From Deltaproteobacteria bacterium (GTDB taxonomy: Bacteria; SAR324; NAC60-12), in NCBI GenBank assembly GCA_018645085.1, contig JABGPG010000108.1:4367-44858 (forward strand): a DNA stretch of 40,492 nucleotides, in the 5' to 3' direction. Shown here piece by piece: positions 33,973 to 40,492 of this stretch. The stretch's first letter is position 1; each line of letters starts with the position of its first letter. The notes under the pieces were generated by a model. That model was not told where the DNA came from. It saw nothing but the letters and a program-made list of their open reading frames with translations, and did not search any database. The translations under genes and the position numbers were made by a program.

Positions 33973-34287
33973 CTATAAACCATTTTTAAACACTAATTCA
34001 TAATGCTCAACTTGTGGAAGCGGATCATAGAAATGATGCAGTATTTTACGCCATTCCTGAAATTCAGCTGACTCACGAAAACCAACAGTATGATCAGTCA
34101 ATGTTTGCCAGTTAACCAGTAAAATATACCTGTTTGGCTTTTCAAGGCATTTTTGCAACTGATGTGAAATATAACCTTTCCTACCTGAAATGATTTCTTG
34201 TGCCTGCTCAAAGGCAGGTTCATACTTTGATAATAATTCAGGCTTTATATCTAAAATTACAACTTCCAATATCACAGAATTCTCCAT
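33973..34287 (-). CDS. Antibiotic biosynthesis monooxygenase (ABM) domain protein
   Basis: 104 residues from ATG 34287. The pattern VILEVVILDIKPELLSKYEPAFEQAQEIISGRKGYISHQL followed by RYILLVNWQTLTDHTVGFRESAEFQEWRKILHHF is the ferredoxin-like dimeric ABM fold (as in YgiN/ActVA-type proteins). Such proteins are small cofactor-free monooxygenases or heme-degrading relatives; the specific substrate is not visible. The start has no good Shine-Dalgarno sequence; a TTG four codons earlier at 34299 is possible. It lies next to the cupin gene on the same strand. Confidence 0.8.
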   Translation of the reverse strand: MENSVILEVVILDIKPELLSKYEPAFEQAQEIISGRKGYISHQLQKCLEKPNRYILLVNWQTLTDHTVGFRESAEFQEWRKILHHFYDPLPQVEHYELVFKNGL

Positions 34288-34764
34288 TAATGATAACAAT
34301 CATATTCACCATAGCAGAAAACTCAAAAACATCCTGCCTAAATTTTAAGAACATAATGAGAGTCCTGGACCTTGTGTATTACAAGAAGTCATTGCAAAAT
34401 TAATCTCAAATTTTACCTTAATATTTGTTGTTCCTCCTCAAACATCTATGAAGTTAAATAGACGCTATCGCTAAACTACTGAGTCAAAACTTGATCTCAA
34501 TTCAAATTCGGACAAACATATTGCTTGAAATATTTTATTAAAATAATTTGTTGTTTGTACAAATTTAGAATCCACATTAACATGGTAATGTGGATAGCTT
34601 ATTAAATAGGGTCAGAGTAATTTTATACTGCGATTACGTGGGTTTATTGTTCTGCAAATATATTCTTAAAACAACTGAATTGTTAAAAGTGGTTGTGAGT
34701 AAAATCTGACTCAGTTAGAATATGTTTGAAGAAGAGAAAACTTTCAAAGCAGAACAAACTCAAT
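34288..34764. other. Intergenic region with hairpin and transposon-like remnant upstream of mutM
   Basis: About 475 bases with no credible gene. It contains a 10-bp perfect hairpin (34570-34595) and a GGGTCAGAGTAATTTTA word (34609-34625) resembling the flanks of Y1/REP-associated transposase elements. A degenerate inverse, TAAAATCTGACTCAG, is at 34700-34714. No transposase frame is present. The mutM promoter must lie here or between these elements. Confidence 0.4.
34570..34595. repeat. Perfect 10-bp inverted repeat (possible REP-like hairpin)
   Basis: ATCCACATTA (34570-34579) and TAATGTGGAT (34586-34595) are exact reverse complements with a 6-base loop. It is intergenic, 14 bases upstream of the GGGTCAGAGTAA word. 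There is no U-run after it, so it is not an obvious terminator. Confidence 0.45.
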
Positions 34765-35583
34765 ATGCCAGAATTACCAGAAGTAGAAACAGTTGTTAGA
34801 GAATTACGTGAAGAAATCTGCGGGGATGCAATTTCATCCGTTGAAATATTCCGCAATAATCCAATAGTGCAGGGAGACCTGGACGCGTTTCAGGAAAAAT
34901 TATGCGGAATGACTTTTCTGGATGTAACACGCCGCGCCAAGTTTTTAATTTTTCATCTGCAACCAGAAAGATATTTAATTGCACATTTACGCATGACAGG
35001 CAAATTCATAATCAGTGATCCTCTTCCGGAGCCGATTAAACATAATCGTGTCTGGTTTCACTTAAAAAGCGGGCGGGTCATGATATTTGACGATATACGC
35101 TGTTTCGGAACTTTGGAAGTCTATGACAAACTGGCCGATTCAAAGTCATTGCTCAAGCTGGGAATCGAACCACTTTCTGCTGAAATGAATAGCAATTACT
35201 TTCTTAAGAAAATGCTATCATCCAAACGTGAAATTAAAACTGTATTGCTGGATCAAAAGATAGTGGTAGGACTAGGCAACATTTATGTCTCAGAAATTTT
35301 GTTCCGCTCACGGATTCATCCTCAGCGCGCAGCTGGAAAGCTTCTTAAAAAAGATTGGACTAAAATTATTAAACACACTCAAAATATTCTCGAAGAAGCT
35401 ATCAAAAATAACGGCACCACAATTTCTGATTTCCGCAGAGTTGATGACAAAACCGGAACATTCCAGCAATTTCTCCAGGTCTATGGTAAAAATGAACAGG
35501 CCTGTCCGGAATGCGATGTGCCAATTCAACGCATAGTTCAGCAACAACGAAGTACATTTTTTTGTGCAGAATGCCAAAAGTGA
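34765..35583 (+). CDS. mutM: Formamidopyrimidine-DNA glycosylase (Fpg/MutM)
   Basis: 272 residues from ATG 34765. The start is fixed by chemistry: Met removal exposes Pro2, the nucleophile, followed by Glu3 (PELPEVETVV). Other markers are RRAKFLIFHL, HLRMTGKF, DIRCFGTLE, the DNA-contacting KIVVGLGNIYVSEILF and a C-terminal zinc finger with CPEC and CAEC. Fpg excises 8-oxoguanine and cuts the strand. The upstream 13 codons of the open frame (from 34726) are not part of the protein. It is the first gene of a run with a TAXI-type protein (14-base gap), rsmH and ybeY. Confidence 0.95.
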   Translation: MPELPEVETVVRELREEICGDAISSVEIFRNNPIVQGDLDAFQEKLCGMTFLDVTRRAKFLIFHLQPERYLIAHLRMTGKFIISDPLPEPIKHNRVWFHLKSGRVMIFDDIRCFGTLEVYDKLADSKSLLKLGIEPLSAEMNSNYFLKKMLSSKREIKTVLLDQKIVVGLGNIYVSEILFRSRIHPQRAAGKLLKKDWTKIIKHTQNILEEAIKNNGTTISDFRRVDDKTGTFQQFLQVYGKNEQACPECDVPIQRIVQQQRSTFFCAECQK

Positions 35584-35596
35584 TTAAGCAAATTTT

Positions 35597-36493
35597 ATGA
35601 AGATAATTGCTACAATAATATTTCTACTGTTTTGGATTTGTTCTTTTTCAGGGACTTTATGGAGCAAACCACAACACATAATCCTGACCGGCTCTCAAGG
35701 TACAGGTTCATATATTTTTGCTACTGAATTATCCAGACTTTGGGCATCTTCCCAGAAAACCAATAAGTCTGAGCTTGTGATACGCCCGGAAATTTCAGCG
35801 GCAAACCGTTTGACACAACTTTCAAATAACAGTATTTCTCTGGCAATCATTGACGCAAAATCCGCACATGAAGAGTTGAAAAAACATTCCGGACTGCGTG
35901 TTTTGTCTGTTCTCTGGAAGAATTGGCTGTATGTTCTGGGCACAGTTCCGGGGCCATTCCTTTCACTCGAAAGTACACAGACTTTGCTGGTGCATGATAA
36001 TTCACTCTATTTTGCGCAAGTCTGGAAAAAGTTAGCGCCACAAAGTAAAATAAACTGGTTCAACAGTAGTAGTATTCCGGATTTTACCGATGGTTTTTCT
36101 GAAGAAGTTTTGGCAGTTACAGGTCCAGTTCCTTTGCAGGAAATCAATAACTGGCTTGAGCAATTTGCGGGCATCCGTCTTTTAGCATTAGACCAGCAAC
36201 TGATACGCTCTTTGCGTTTAAATTACACTTGGCTAATTCCACATAAACTTCCGGCCAATTCATTTTCATATCAAGCTGAAGCATTGACAGGAGTAGCATG
36301 GAATCCAGTTTTAGTCGTGCGTGGAGATTTTCCGGAGGAATCGGCCACAACTTTGCTGAAACTGATTTTCGCGCAAAAAGATGCTTTAAATCCGCACCTA
36401 CTTTTCCAAATTTTACTTCGCTCTGATAACATTGCTTTCCGGAAAGTTTACCCCTATCATTCCGCGGCAAAAAAAATGTTTCGCTTCAAATGA
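35597..36493 (+). CDS. TAXI-type periplasmic solute-binding protein, orphan
   Basis: 298 residues with a signal peptide (MKIIATIIFLLFWICSFSGTLWS). The mature start IILTGSQGTGSYIFATELSRLW and the region ISAANRLTQLSNNSISLAIIDAKSAHE follow the TAXI family of TRAP-transporter receptors, where the G-T-G-S-Y loop and the 'N...L..N..SLAI.' pattern line the ligand site. WNPVLVVRGDFPEE and the C-terminal helices also fit. Usual ligands are carboxylates such as glutamate, but no TRAP membrane protein is present. Its stop overlaps the rsmH start (ATGA), so it is translationally coupled to an rRNA methyltransferase, an odd partner. The protein is a little shorter and more divergent than typical TAXI receptors. 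Confidence 0.65.
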   Translation: MKIIATIIFLLFWICSFSGTLWSKPQHIILTGSQGTGSYIFATELSRLWASSQKTNKSELVIRPEISAANRLTQLSNNSISLAIIDAKSAHEELKKHSGLRVLSVLWKNWLYVLGTVPGPFLSLESTQTLLVHDNSLYFAQVWKKLAPQSKINWFNSSSIPDFTDGFSEEVLAVTGPVPLQEINNWLEQFAGIRLLALDQQLIRSLRLNYTWLIPHKLPANSFSYQAEALTGVAWNPVLVVRGDFPEESATTLLKLIFAQKDALNPHLLFQILLRSDNIAFRKVYPYHSAAKKMFRFK

Positions 36494-37440
36494 AAATGCA
36501 ATTTGAACATATATCTGTTTTAGCCGCTGAAGTTGTCGATTTTGCACCGCAGACAACTCAGACAATTCTGGATTGCACTCTGGGCGGTGGTGGTCACAGC
36601 AAGCGTTTGTTAGAAAAATTTCCGGAAGCAAATTTATATGGTATTGATCGTGATGCAAAAGCATTAAACGCCGCAGCAGACTGTCTCAAGAACTACAAAG
36701 AACAAATACATCTAGAGCAAGCATCTTTTTCAGAATTACCCGAATGTTTTGAAAATTGGGGGGAACCTCGATTTGATTATATTTTGGCTGATATCGGCCT
36801 TTCTTCTGAACAGCTTGCACGTCCGGAACGCGGTTTTTCTTTTATGCATGATGGTCCGCTGGACATGCGCATGGATCCGGATCGTCAAAACCTCACAGCC
36901 GCGGCTCTAGTTAATAATTCAAGTGAACACGAATTGCTTAAAATATTACGCGATCTTGGTGAGGAACGCTTTGCCCGTAAAATAGTCAGTTCCATCCTCA
37001 TTGAACGTGAGAAAAAACCGTTTGAAACAACAAAGGAATTAGCCGATATGGTGGGCAACGTCATACCACGACGTTTCCAAAAGCCAGGATTTAATCCGGC
37101 AACATTAACTTTTCAAGCACTCAGAATAGCGGTCAATGATGAATTAAATGAACTTGGAATTTTGCTGAAAGAGACTCTGTCACGTCTGAAACCGGATGGA
37201 CGCCTGGCCATCATTTCTTTCCATTCACTGGAAGACCGGATGGTCAAACACCAGTTCCGTAAATGGGAAAACCCCTGTGTTTGTCCAACTGATTTGCCTT
37301 ACTGTATTTGCGGAGAGAAATCGCTGGGCAAAGTAATTACAAGACGGCCGGTAAATGCTACTGCCCAAGAAACAGCTGAAAATCCACGGAGCCGCAGCGC
37401 TCATTTACGTGTCTTTTCTTCTTCCAAAAATGCTGCATGA
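36490..37440 (+). CDS. rsmH: 16S rRNA (cytosine1402-N4)-methyltransferase
   Basis: 316 residues, standard RsmH (MraW) size. SAM motif DCTLGGGGHSKRLL; other hallmarks are YGIDRDAKAL, ILADIGLSSEQLARPERGFSF, GPLDMRMDP, RKIVSSI, TFQALRIAVNDEL and IISFHSLEDRMVK. It N4-methylates C1402 in the decoding centre of 16S rRNA. Start ATG 36490 overlaps the TAXI gene by four bases; another ATG two codons later is possible. The gene usually begins the dcw division cluster (mraZ-rsmH-ftsL); here it is followed by ybeY instead, with a further ATGA overlap. Confidence 0.96.
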   Translation: MKMQFEHISVLAAEVVDFAPQTTQTILDCTLGGGGHSKRLLEKFPEANLYGIDRDAKALNAAADCLKNYKEQIHLEQASFSELPECFENWGEPRFDYILADIGLSSEQLARPERGFSFMHDGPLDMRMDPDRQNLTAAALVNNSSEHELLKILRDLGEERFARKIVSSILIEREKKPFETTKELADMVGNVIPRRFQKPGFNPATLTFQALRIAVNDELNELGILLKETLSRLKPDGRLAIISFHSLEDRMVKHQFRKWENPCVCPTDLPYCICGEKSLGKVITRRPVNATAQETAENPRSRSAHLRVFSSSKNAA

Positions 37441-37910
37441 TTGAAATCCGCTGGGATGCTGACTGGAAAGGTTTGATAAATCAAAAACAGCTCGAGGAAA
37501 TTTTAAAAGTATTTCTAAAAAAATTGTTTAAAAATGAACGCGGTGTTTCGCTTTACCTTACTGATGATGCGGAAATCCAAAAACTAAATCAGCAATTCCG
37601 CGGCAAAGACAGACCCACGGATATTCTTTCCTGGCCATATGCCGGAGATGAAGCGGATTTAGATTTTCCGAAAGTTGAAGACACAGATGAAGTGGAATTA
37701 GCAGGAGATTTGGTGGTTTCTTTTGAACGTGTCCGGAAGCAGGCAGAGGAAAACGGCTGGGATTTTGAAACAGAACTAATTCGACTTTTGGCGCACGGAT
37801 GCGCTCACCTCGCCGGATGGGACCACGAACGTAGCGCAAAAGAAGCTAAGGAAATGCTGGAACTTGAGATTGAATTATTAAAAGAAGTCGGCCTGTCGAA
37901 CATTTATTGA
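37437..37910 (+). CDS. ybeY: Endoribonuclease YbeY (rRNA maturation, ribosome quality control)
   Basis: 157 residues. The metal site HGCAHLAGWDHE (HGxxHLxGxDH) is complete, preceded by VSLYLTDDAEIQKLNQQFRGKDRPTDILSWPY and LAGDLVVS. YbeY is a conserved zinc-dependent RNase needed for 16S rRNA 3'-end maturation and for removing defective 70S ribosomes. Start ATG 37437 overlaps the rsmH stop by four bases, so two rRNA-processing enzymes are translated together. It normally neighbours phoH/ybeZ or era, which are not in the window. Confidence 0.95.
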   Translation: MIEIRWDADWKGLINQKQLEEILKVFLKKLFKNERGVSLYLTDDAEIQKLNQQFRGKDRPTDILSWPYAGDEADLDFPKVEDTDEVELAGDLVVSFERVRKQAEENGWDFETELIRLLAHGCAHLAGWDHERSAKEAKEMLELEIELLKEVGLSNIY

Positions 37911-37958
37911 GCTTTTTTTTAATTCTTAGGTAATAATCACCAGCTTCATTATAATTCA

Positions 37959-39290
37959 TTAAGCGCGAATGTAATGCAGTTTTTGATATTCTTTACGGAA
38001 TTCAATGACTTCGGATTTCAACTTTTCCGGACTTTCCTTTTGGACTAACACACGGCAGAAGAAGTCCGCAACTGTTTCCATATCTTCCGGACGCATTCCC
38101 CAGCGTGTAATTTCCTGGGTTCCCAGACGCATTGCGTTGAAATCACCGGGAACCGACGGCAAAGGCAAACCAATTCCACTGGTGAGAAGATTAGCTTTTT
38201 CCAGCAGCTTTGCCGCTGTGTCTCCGCCACCGTAAGCTGCGGCTGGAACAGCAACATGCTGTGAATTCGTAAAACCTTTTCCGGAAACCTCAAATACTTC
38301 ACATCCTCCGGAATGCAGAAATTCCGCGAGCGCTTGGGCGTTTGCAATGCACATTTTTGCGTATTCCTGCCCGTGTGTCAGCAAATCCAAAACCGCTATT
38401 ATCATTGCCGCAACACGGCTGAGATCAAAATTTGCGGTAAGTCCGGGAAAAGCAATTTTATCTAAACGCTCCGCCAATTCTGCTGAATTGCTCAAAATCA
38501 TTCCGGAAGGCGGTCCGCCAAAACTTTTATAAGTCGAACCGGTCATCAAATCCGCACCTTCTTTGAGCGGCTGCTGAAATTCACCGCCTGCAATCAAACC
38601 TCCCATGTGCGCCGCATCATATAAAATCCATGCCCCAACTTCATCTGCCACCTTCCGGACTTCACCCAGCGAATACGGAAACAAACACATACTGCCTGCA
38701 ACAATTATCAGTTTAGGTCGCACCTTTTTCGCTTCGATCATTAAAGCTTCCGGATCAACATCCATGTTTGCAAAATCAAAAGGTACCTCATGAATTTCAA
38801 GTCCGTAAAGTCCGGCCGCGCCCTCAGCATGATGCGTTACATGTCCGGCCGCAGAATCTGAAAAAGCCATGATTTTGTCACCCGGTTTGGTGGTTGCCAT
38901 GTACGCATAGAGGTTTGCGATCGAACCGCTGGGCACTCTGTACTCAACATATTTTGCATCAAATAATTTCCGCATCAGCGACATTAACATGATTTCCAAC
39001 TGATCGGCATGCTCCATACCTTTATTATACTTCGCTCCGGGATAACCTAAACTGGCTCTGTTGCCAATACTCGATGAAAGCATCTTGGCCGCTTTTGGAT
39101 TAATCACATTCGTTCCGGCATAAAGTACAATACTTTGCTGATCCATCAACTGTTCATGCGCGTCTACCAACGCAAAGGCTTTTGACTCAAGTTCATCAAA
39201 AGACATTTGCTGATACTTCGTTGCATATTGCTGAATAAAATGCTCCGTATCTTCTGGAACCCAATCTCGAAAATTATTGTATTTGTCCAT
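37959..39290 (-). CDS. glyA: Divergent serine hydroxymethyltransferase-family enzyme
   Basis: 443 residues with the aspartate-aminotransferase fold of SHMT. Marks are YAGTNVINPKAAKML, GNRASLGYPGAKYNKGMEHADQLE (compare the SHMT xGYPGxRYYGG segment), the PLP-ring Asp225 in YDAAHMGGLIAGG, and the PLP lysine Lys255 in GSTYKSFGGPPSGM. In canonical GlyA the sequence around the lysine is TTTTHK; here it is GSTYKS, with Tyr254 replacing the conserved His. This could mean altered reaction preference (2-methylserine, threonine or beta-hydroxy amino acid chemistry) rather than ordinary glycine-serine exchange. Start ATG 39290. Monocistronic and convergent with ybeY. The gene symbol is used for the family only. 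Confidence 0.7.
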   Translation of the reverse strand: MDKYNNFRDWVPEDTEHFIQQYATKYQQMSFDELESKAFALVDAHEQLMDQQSIVLYAGTNVINPKAAKMLSSSIGNRASLGYPGAKYNKGMEHADQLEIMLMSLMRKLFDAKYVEYRVPSGSIANLYAYMATTKPGDKIMAFSDSAAGHVTHHAEGAAGLYGLEIHEVPFDFANMDVDPEALMIEAKKVRPKLIIVAGSMCLFPYSLGEVRKVADEVGAWILYDAAHMGGLIAGGEFQQPLKEGADLMTGSTYKSFGGPPSGMILSNSAELAERLDKIAFPGLTANFDLSRVAAMIIAVLDLLTHGQEYAKMCIANAQALAEFLHSGGCEVFEVSGKGFTNSQHVAVPAAAYGGGDTAAKLLEKANLLTSGIGLPLPSVPGDFNAMRLGTQEITRWGMRPEDMETVADFFCRVLVQKESPEKLKSEVIEFRKEYQKLHYIRA

Positions 39291-39364
39291 TTTTTGTTTA
39301 ATTTATGTTAGTCATTATTTTGGAATATATTTGAGTTAAGTTATGCTCAAACCACTAAAAAGTT

Positions 39365-39391
39365 GTCATTCCCGCGAAAGCAGGAATCCAG
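39365..39391. repeat. REP-like dispersed-repeat hairpin
   Basis: A 27-base element with ATTCCCGC - GAAA - GCAGGAAT at its centre, forming a stem with one C-A mismatch closed by a GAAA tetraloop, flanked by GTC and CCAG. Elements of this type (the 'ATTCCCGCGAAAGCGGGAAT' kind) occur in many copies in diverse proteobacterial genomes. It sits between the SHMT gene promoter and the ORF6N gene. Only one copy is in the window. Confidence 0.55.
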
Positions 39392-39448
39392 GAAGTTGAA
39401 CGTACGAAATATAATGTCCCTTTGGTTTTTCCTTTTGACAAAACAAGA

Positions 39449-39979
39449 TTAATCATCATTCGTCCGAAAACCGATTTTTCTCAATTTTGGCTCCGGCTGT
39501 TCCAGCAATTGATTTACAGTGTGAATAACCTGTTGCAATGATTTACCTTGCTTTGCCAGCTTGTTTTCTATAATTTCAATTTTCAATGCCAGAGTCTTAT
39601 CTGAATATAAAAGTTCCCGCATCCGCACAAAAGCCCGCATAATCAAAATGTTGATTTCGATAGCTCTCTTGCTTCTCAAAACAGATGATAACATGGCCAC
39701 ACCTTGTTCCGTGAAAACCATCGGTACATATCTAGTGCCTCCCCAATTTGAGGTCGAAAATTGCGTCCTCAAGTTTTCTGCTTCATCTTTGGATAATTCA
39801 AACATGAAATCCGCTGGAAACCTCCCAATGTTTCTTCGAACAGATTCTTTGAGTCGTTTAGTTTCAACACCATACAACTCGGCCAAATCACGATCCAGCA
39901 TCACCTTTTCACCACGAATCCGCAGGATCTTTGCTGAAACTTGCTCAAGTGACAGCATTATATTTTTTGAATCACTCAT
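39449..39979 (-). CDS. ORF6N-domain (KilA-N-related) DNA-binding protein
   Basis: 176 residues from ATG 39979. The ORF6N domain covers about residues 10-100: ILRIRGEKVMLDRDLAELYGVETKRLKESVRRNIGRFPADFMFEL, then WGGTRYVPMVFTEQGVAMLSSVLRSKRAIEINILIMRAFVRMREL. A coiled-coil tail follows (ALKIEIIENKLAKQ, LLEQPEP). ORF6N proteins are common in phages, prophages and mobile islands and also as chromosomal strays; their role is DNA binding, function unknown. The open frame extends upstream to 40084, but that part has no family similarity. It borders a REP-like element and non-coding debris, fitting an accessory spot. Confidence 0.85.
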   Translation of the reverse strand: MSDSKNIMLSLEQVSAKILRIRGEKVMLDRDLAELYGVETKRLKESVRRNIGRFPADFMFELSKDEAENLRTQFSTSNWGGTRYVPMVFTEQGVAMLSSVLRSKRAIEINILIMRAFVRMRELLYSDKTLALKIEIIENKLAKQGKSLQQVIHTVNQLLEQPEPKLRKIGFRTNDD

Positions 39980-40492
39980 GAAATTTAAGTTACAGAATAA
40001 GTCATCTCCACACTGTTCCTTAATCGAAGTATCAAGGGGCAAGTGAAAAAAGTCAAGGCATCGCCAGTAGAAATAATTCTGCATCTACTTTCAGAAATGG
40101 AGTCAGTACCTTTACTTAAAGGAACCTCTAAAAACTCTTTTTTCAAGTAATTATTAAATAACTAAACCTGTAGCAATCAGCAGATAGAGTGAAGTCAAAT
40201 CCTGAATCCAGTCTAATAAATTCCTTAGACGCCCATCAGGGAACGGTTTTAGAGTTGCCATTATTTGAGAAACGGTTGAGATTTTGACCAGACTCAGAAA
40301 CAGTTTCATCTGCATGCTCTGCCCGCAAATTTTAGGTTTTGAATTGTGAAGTCTTCACGGTTATGGTGGAATAGTAAGGCAGGAAAGATTAATTTGTCGA
40401 ATTTAGAACTAATCATCAGTAAAGAAATACGTGTCAACAACAACGACTAGATTGTCCGCAAAAAAACCTCCGTGGTTGAAAGTTCCATTTCC
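39980..40492. other. Right-edge region without an intact gene
   Basis: About 510 bases. I see two short minus-strand open frames: 40154-40315 (53 codons, MQMKLFLSLVKISTV..., no family recognised) and an open run entering from the right edge and ending at TAG 40409-40411 (last residues VVVVDTYFFTDD), which could be the C-terminus of the next gene. Neither is secure. A GGAACCTCTAAAAACTC word at about 40122 resembles some IS5-type transposon ends, but no transposase is visible. Confidence 0.35.
40409..40492 (-). CDS. Possible C-terminal end of a gene entering from the right edge
   Basis: The minus strand is open for 28 codons from the right edge to TAG at 40411-40409, reading ...NHGGFFADNLVVVVDTYFFTDD. 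A hydrophobic beta-like stretch is visible and nothing else. An open run this short is expected by chance about a quarter of the time. Confidence 0.2.
   Translation of the reverse strand, partial: GNGTFNHGGFFADNLVVVVDTYFFTDD

Noticed and set aside
34200-34403. Plus-strand ORF of 67 codons over the ABM gene start
   Set aside because: Runs antisense through the ABM coding region and into AT-rich non-coding sequence; reads as a shadow frame.
40110-40150. IS5-like terminal word followed by a possible transposase remnant
   Set aside because: Translations on both strands show no transposase motif; one short word is not enough for a mobile element call.
40154-40315. 53-codon minus-strand ORF near the right edge (MQMKLFLSLVKISTV...)
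   Set aside because: No family similarity, no clear ribosome site, and short enough to be chance; mentioned only in the regional entry.

Overview
The window is a chromosomal stretch of a flagellated, diderm (Gram-negative) bacterium of moderate-to-low GC, about 42% judged by eye. It carries flagellar export genes, a type II secretion secretin with GspM and GspN, outer-membrane and periplasmic proteins, FeoABC ferrous iron uptake, the non-mevalonate isoprenoid enzymes IspD and Dxs, a GltA-type citrate synthase, ThrH and a YbiI-like zinc finger. The mixture of gamma- and deltaproteobacterial gene types would fit a deep-branching proteobacterium such as SAR324/'Lambdaproteobacteria' or a deltaproteobacterial lineage. 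This is inference from gene content only. I see no rRNA, tRNA, CRISPR array or intact insertion sequence.

Layout. 1-1966 (minus): end of a flagellar cluster (fliJ, a MotE-like protein, and the N-terminal part of a FliK-like hook-length protein running off the left edge). 2151-3700 (minus): thrH and rlmB, overlapping by one base. 3807-6909 (minus): a tight three-gene catabolic operon of a beta-hydroxyacid dehydrogenase, an aldehyde dehydrogenase and an SDR dehydrogenase. 7312-16475 (plus): ispD, a repeat-expanded gspD, scpA, a CARDB-type exported protein, fxsA, gltA, gspM and gspN. 16785-19626 (plus): feoABC. 19682-26726 (minus): a GAF-adenylate cyclase, a small beta-barrel protein, a TPR protein coupled to a ZapB-like coiled coil with an acidic tail, and dxs. 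26892-29294 (plus): an 800-residue protein I cannot place. 29450-33136 (plus): an ABC exporter of two FtsX/MacB-type permeases, a LolD-like ATPase and a cysteine-free thioredoxin-fold protein. 33160-34287 (minus): a YbiI-like zinc finger, a cupin and an ABM-domain monooxygenase. 34765-37910 (plus): mutM, an orphan TAXI-type binding protein, rsmH and ybeY in one operon. 37959-39979 (minus): a divergent SHMT-family enzyme and an ORF6N-domain protein. The last 500 bases hold only fragments.

Most genes are housekeeping. The parts worth a second look are: the secretin with about six N1-like modules, including a near-identical DNA repeat; the ABC exporter with its Cys-less thioredoxin-fold partner; the unplaced 800-residue protein with an internal FDTP repeat; a perfect 12-bp hairpin that puts a candidate start codon in its loop; an orphan TAXI protein translationally coupled to rsmH; an SHMT relative with Tyr where canonical SHMT has His; and a strong, codon-phase-independent excess of the palindrome TCCGGA across the window.
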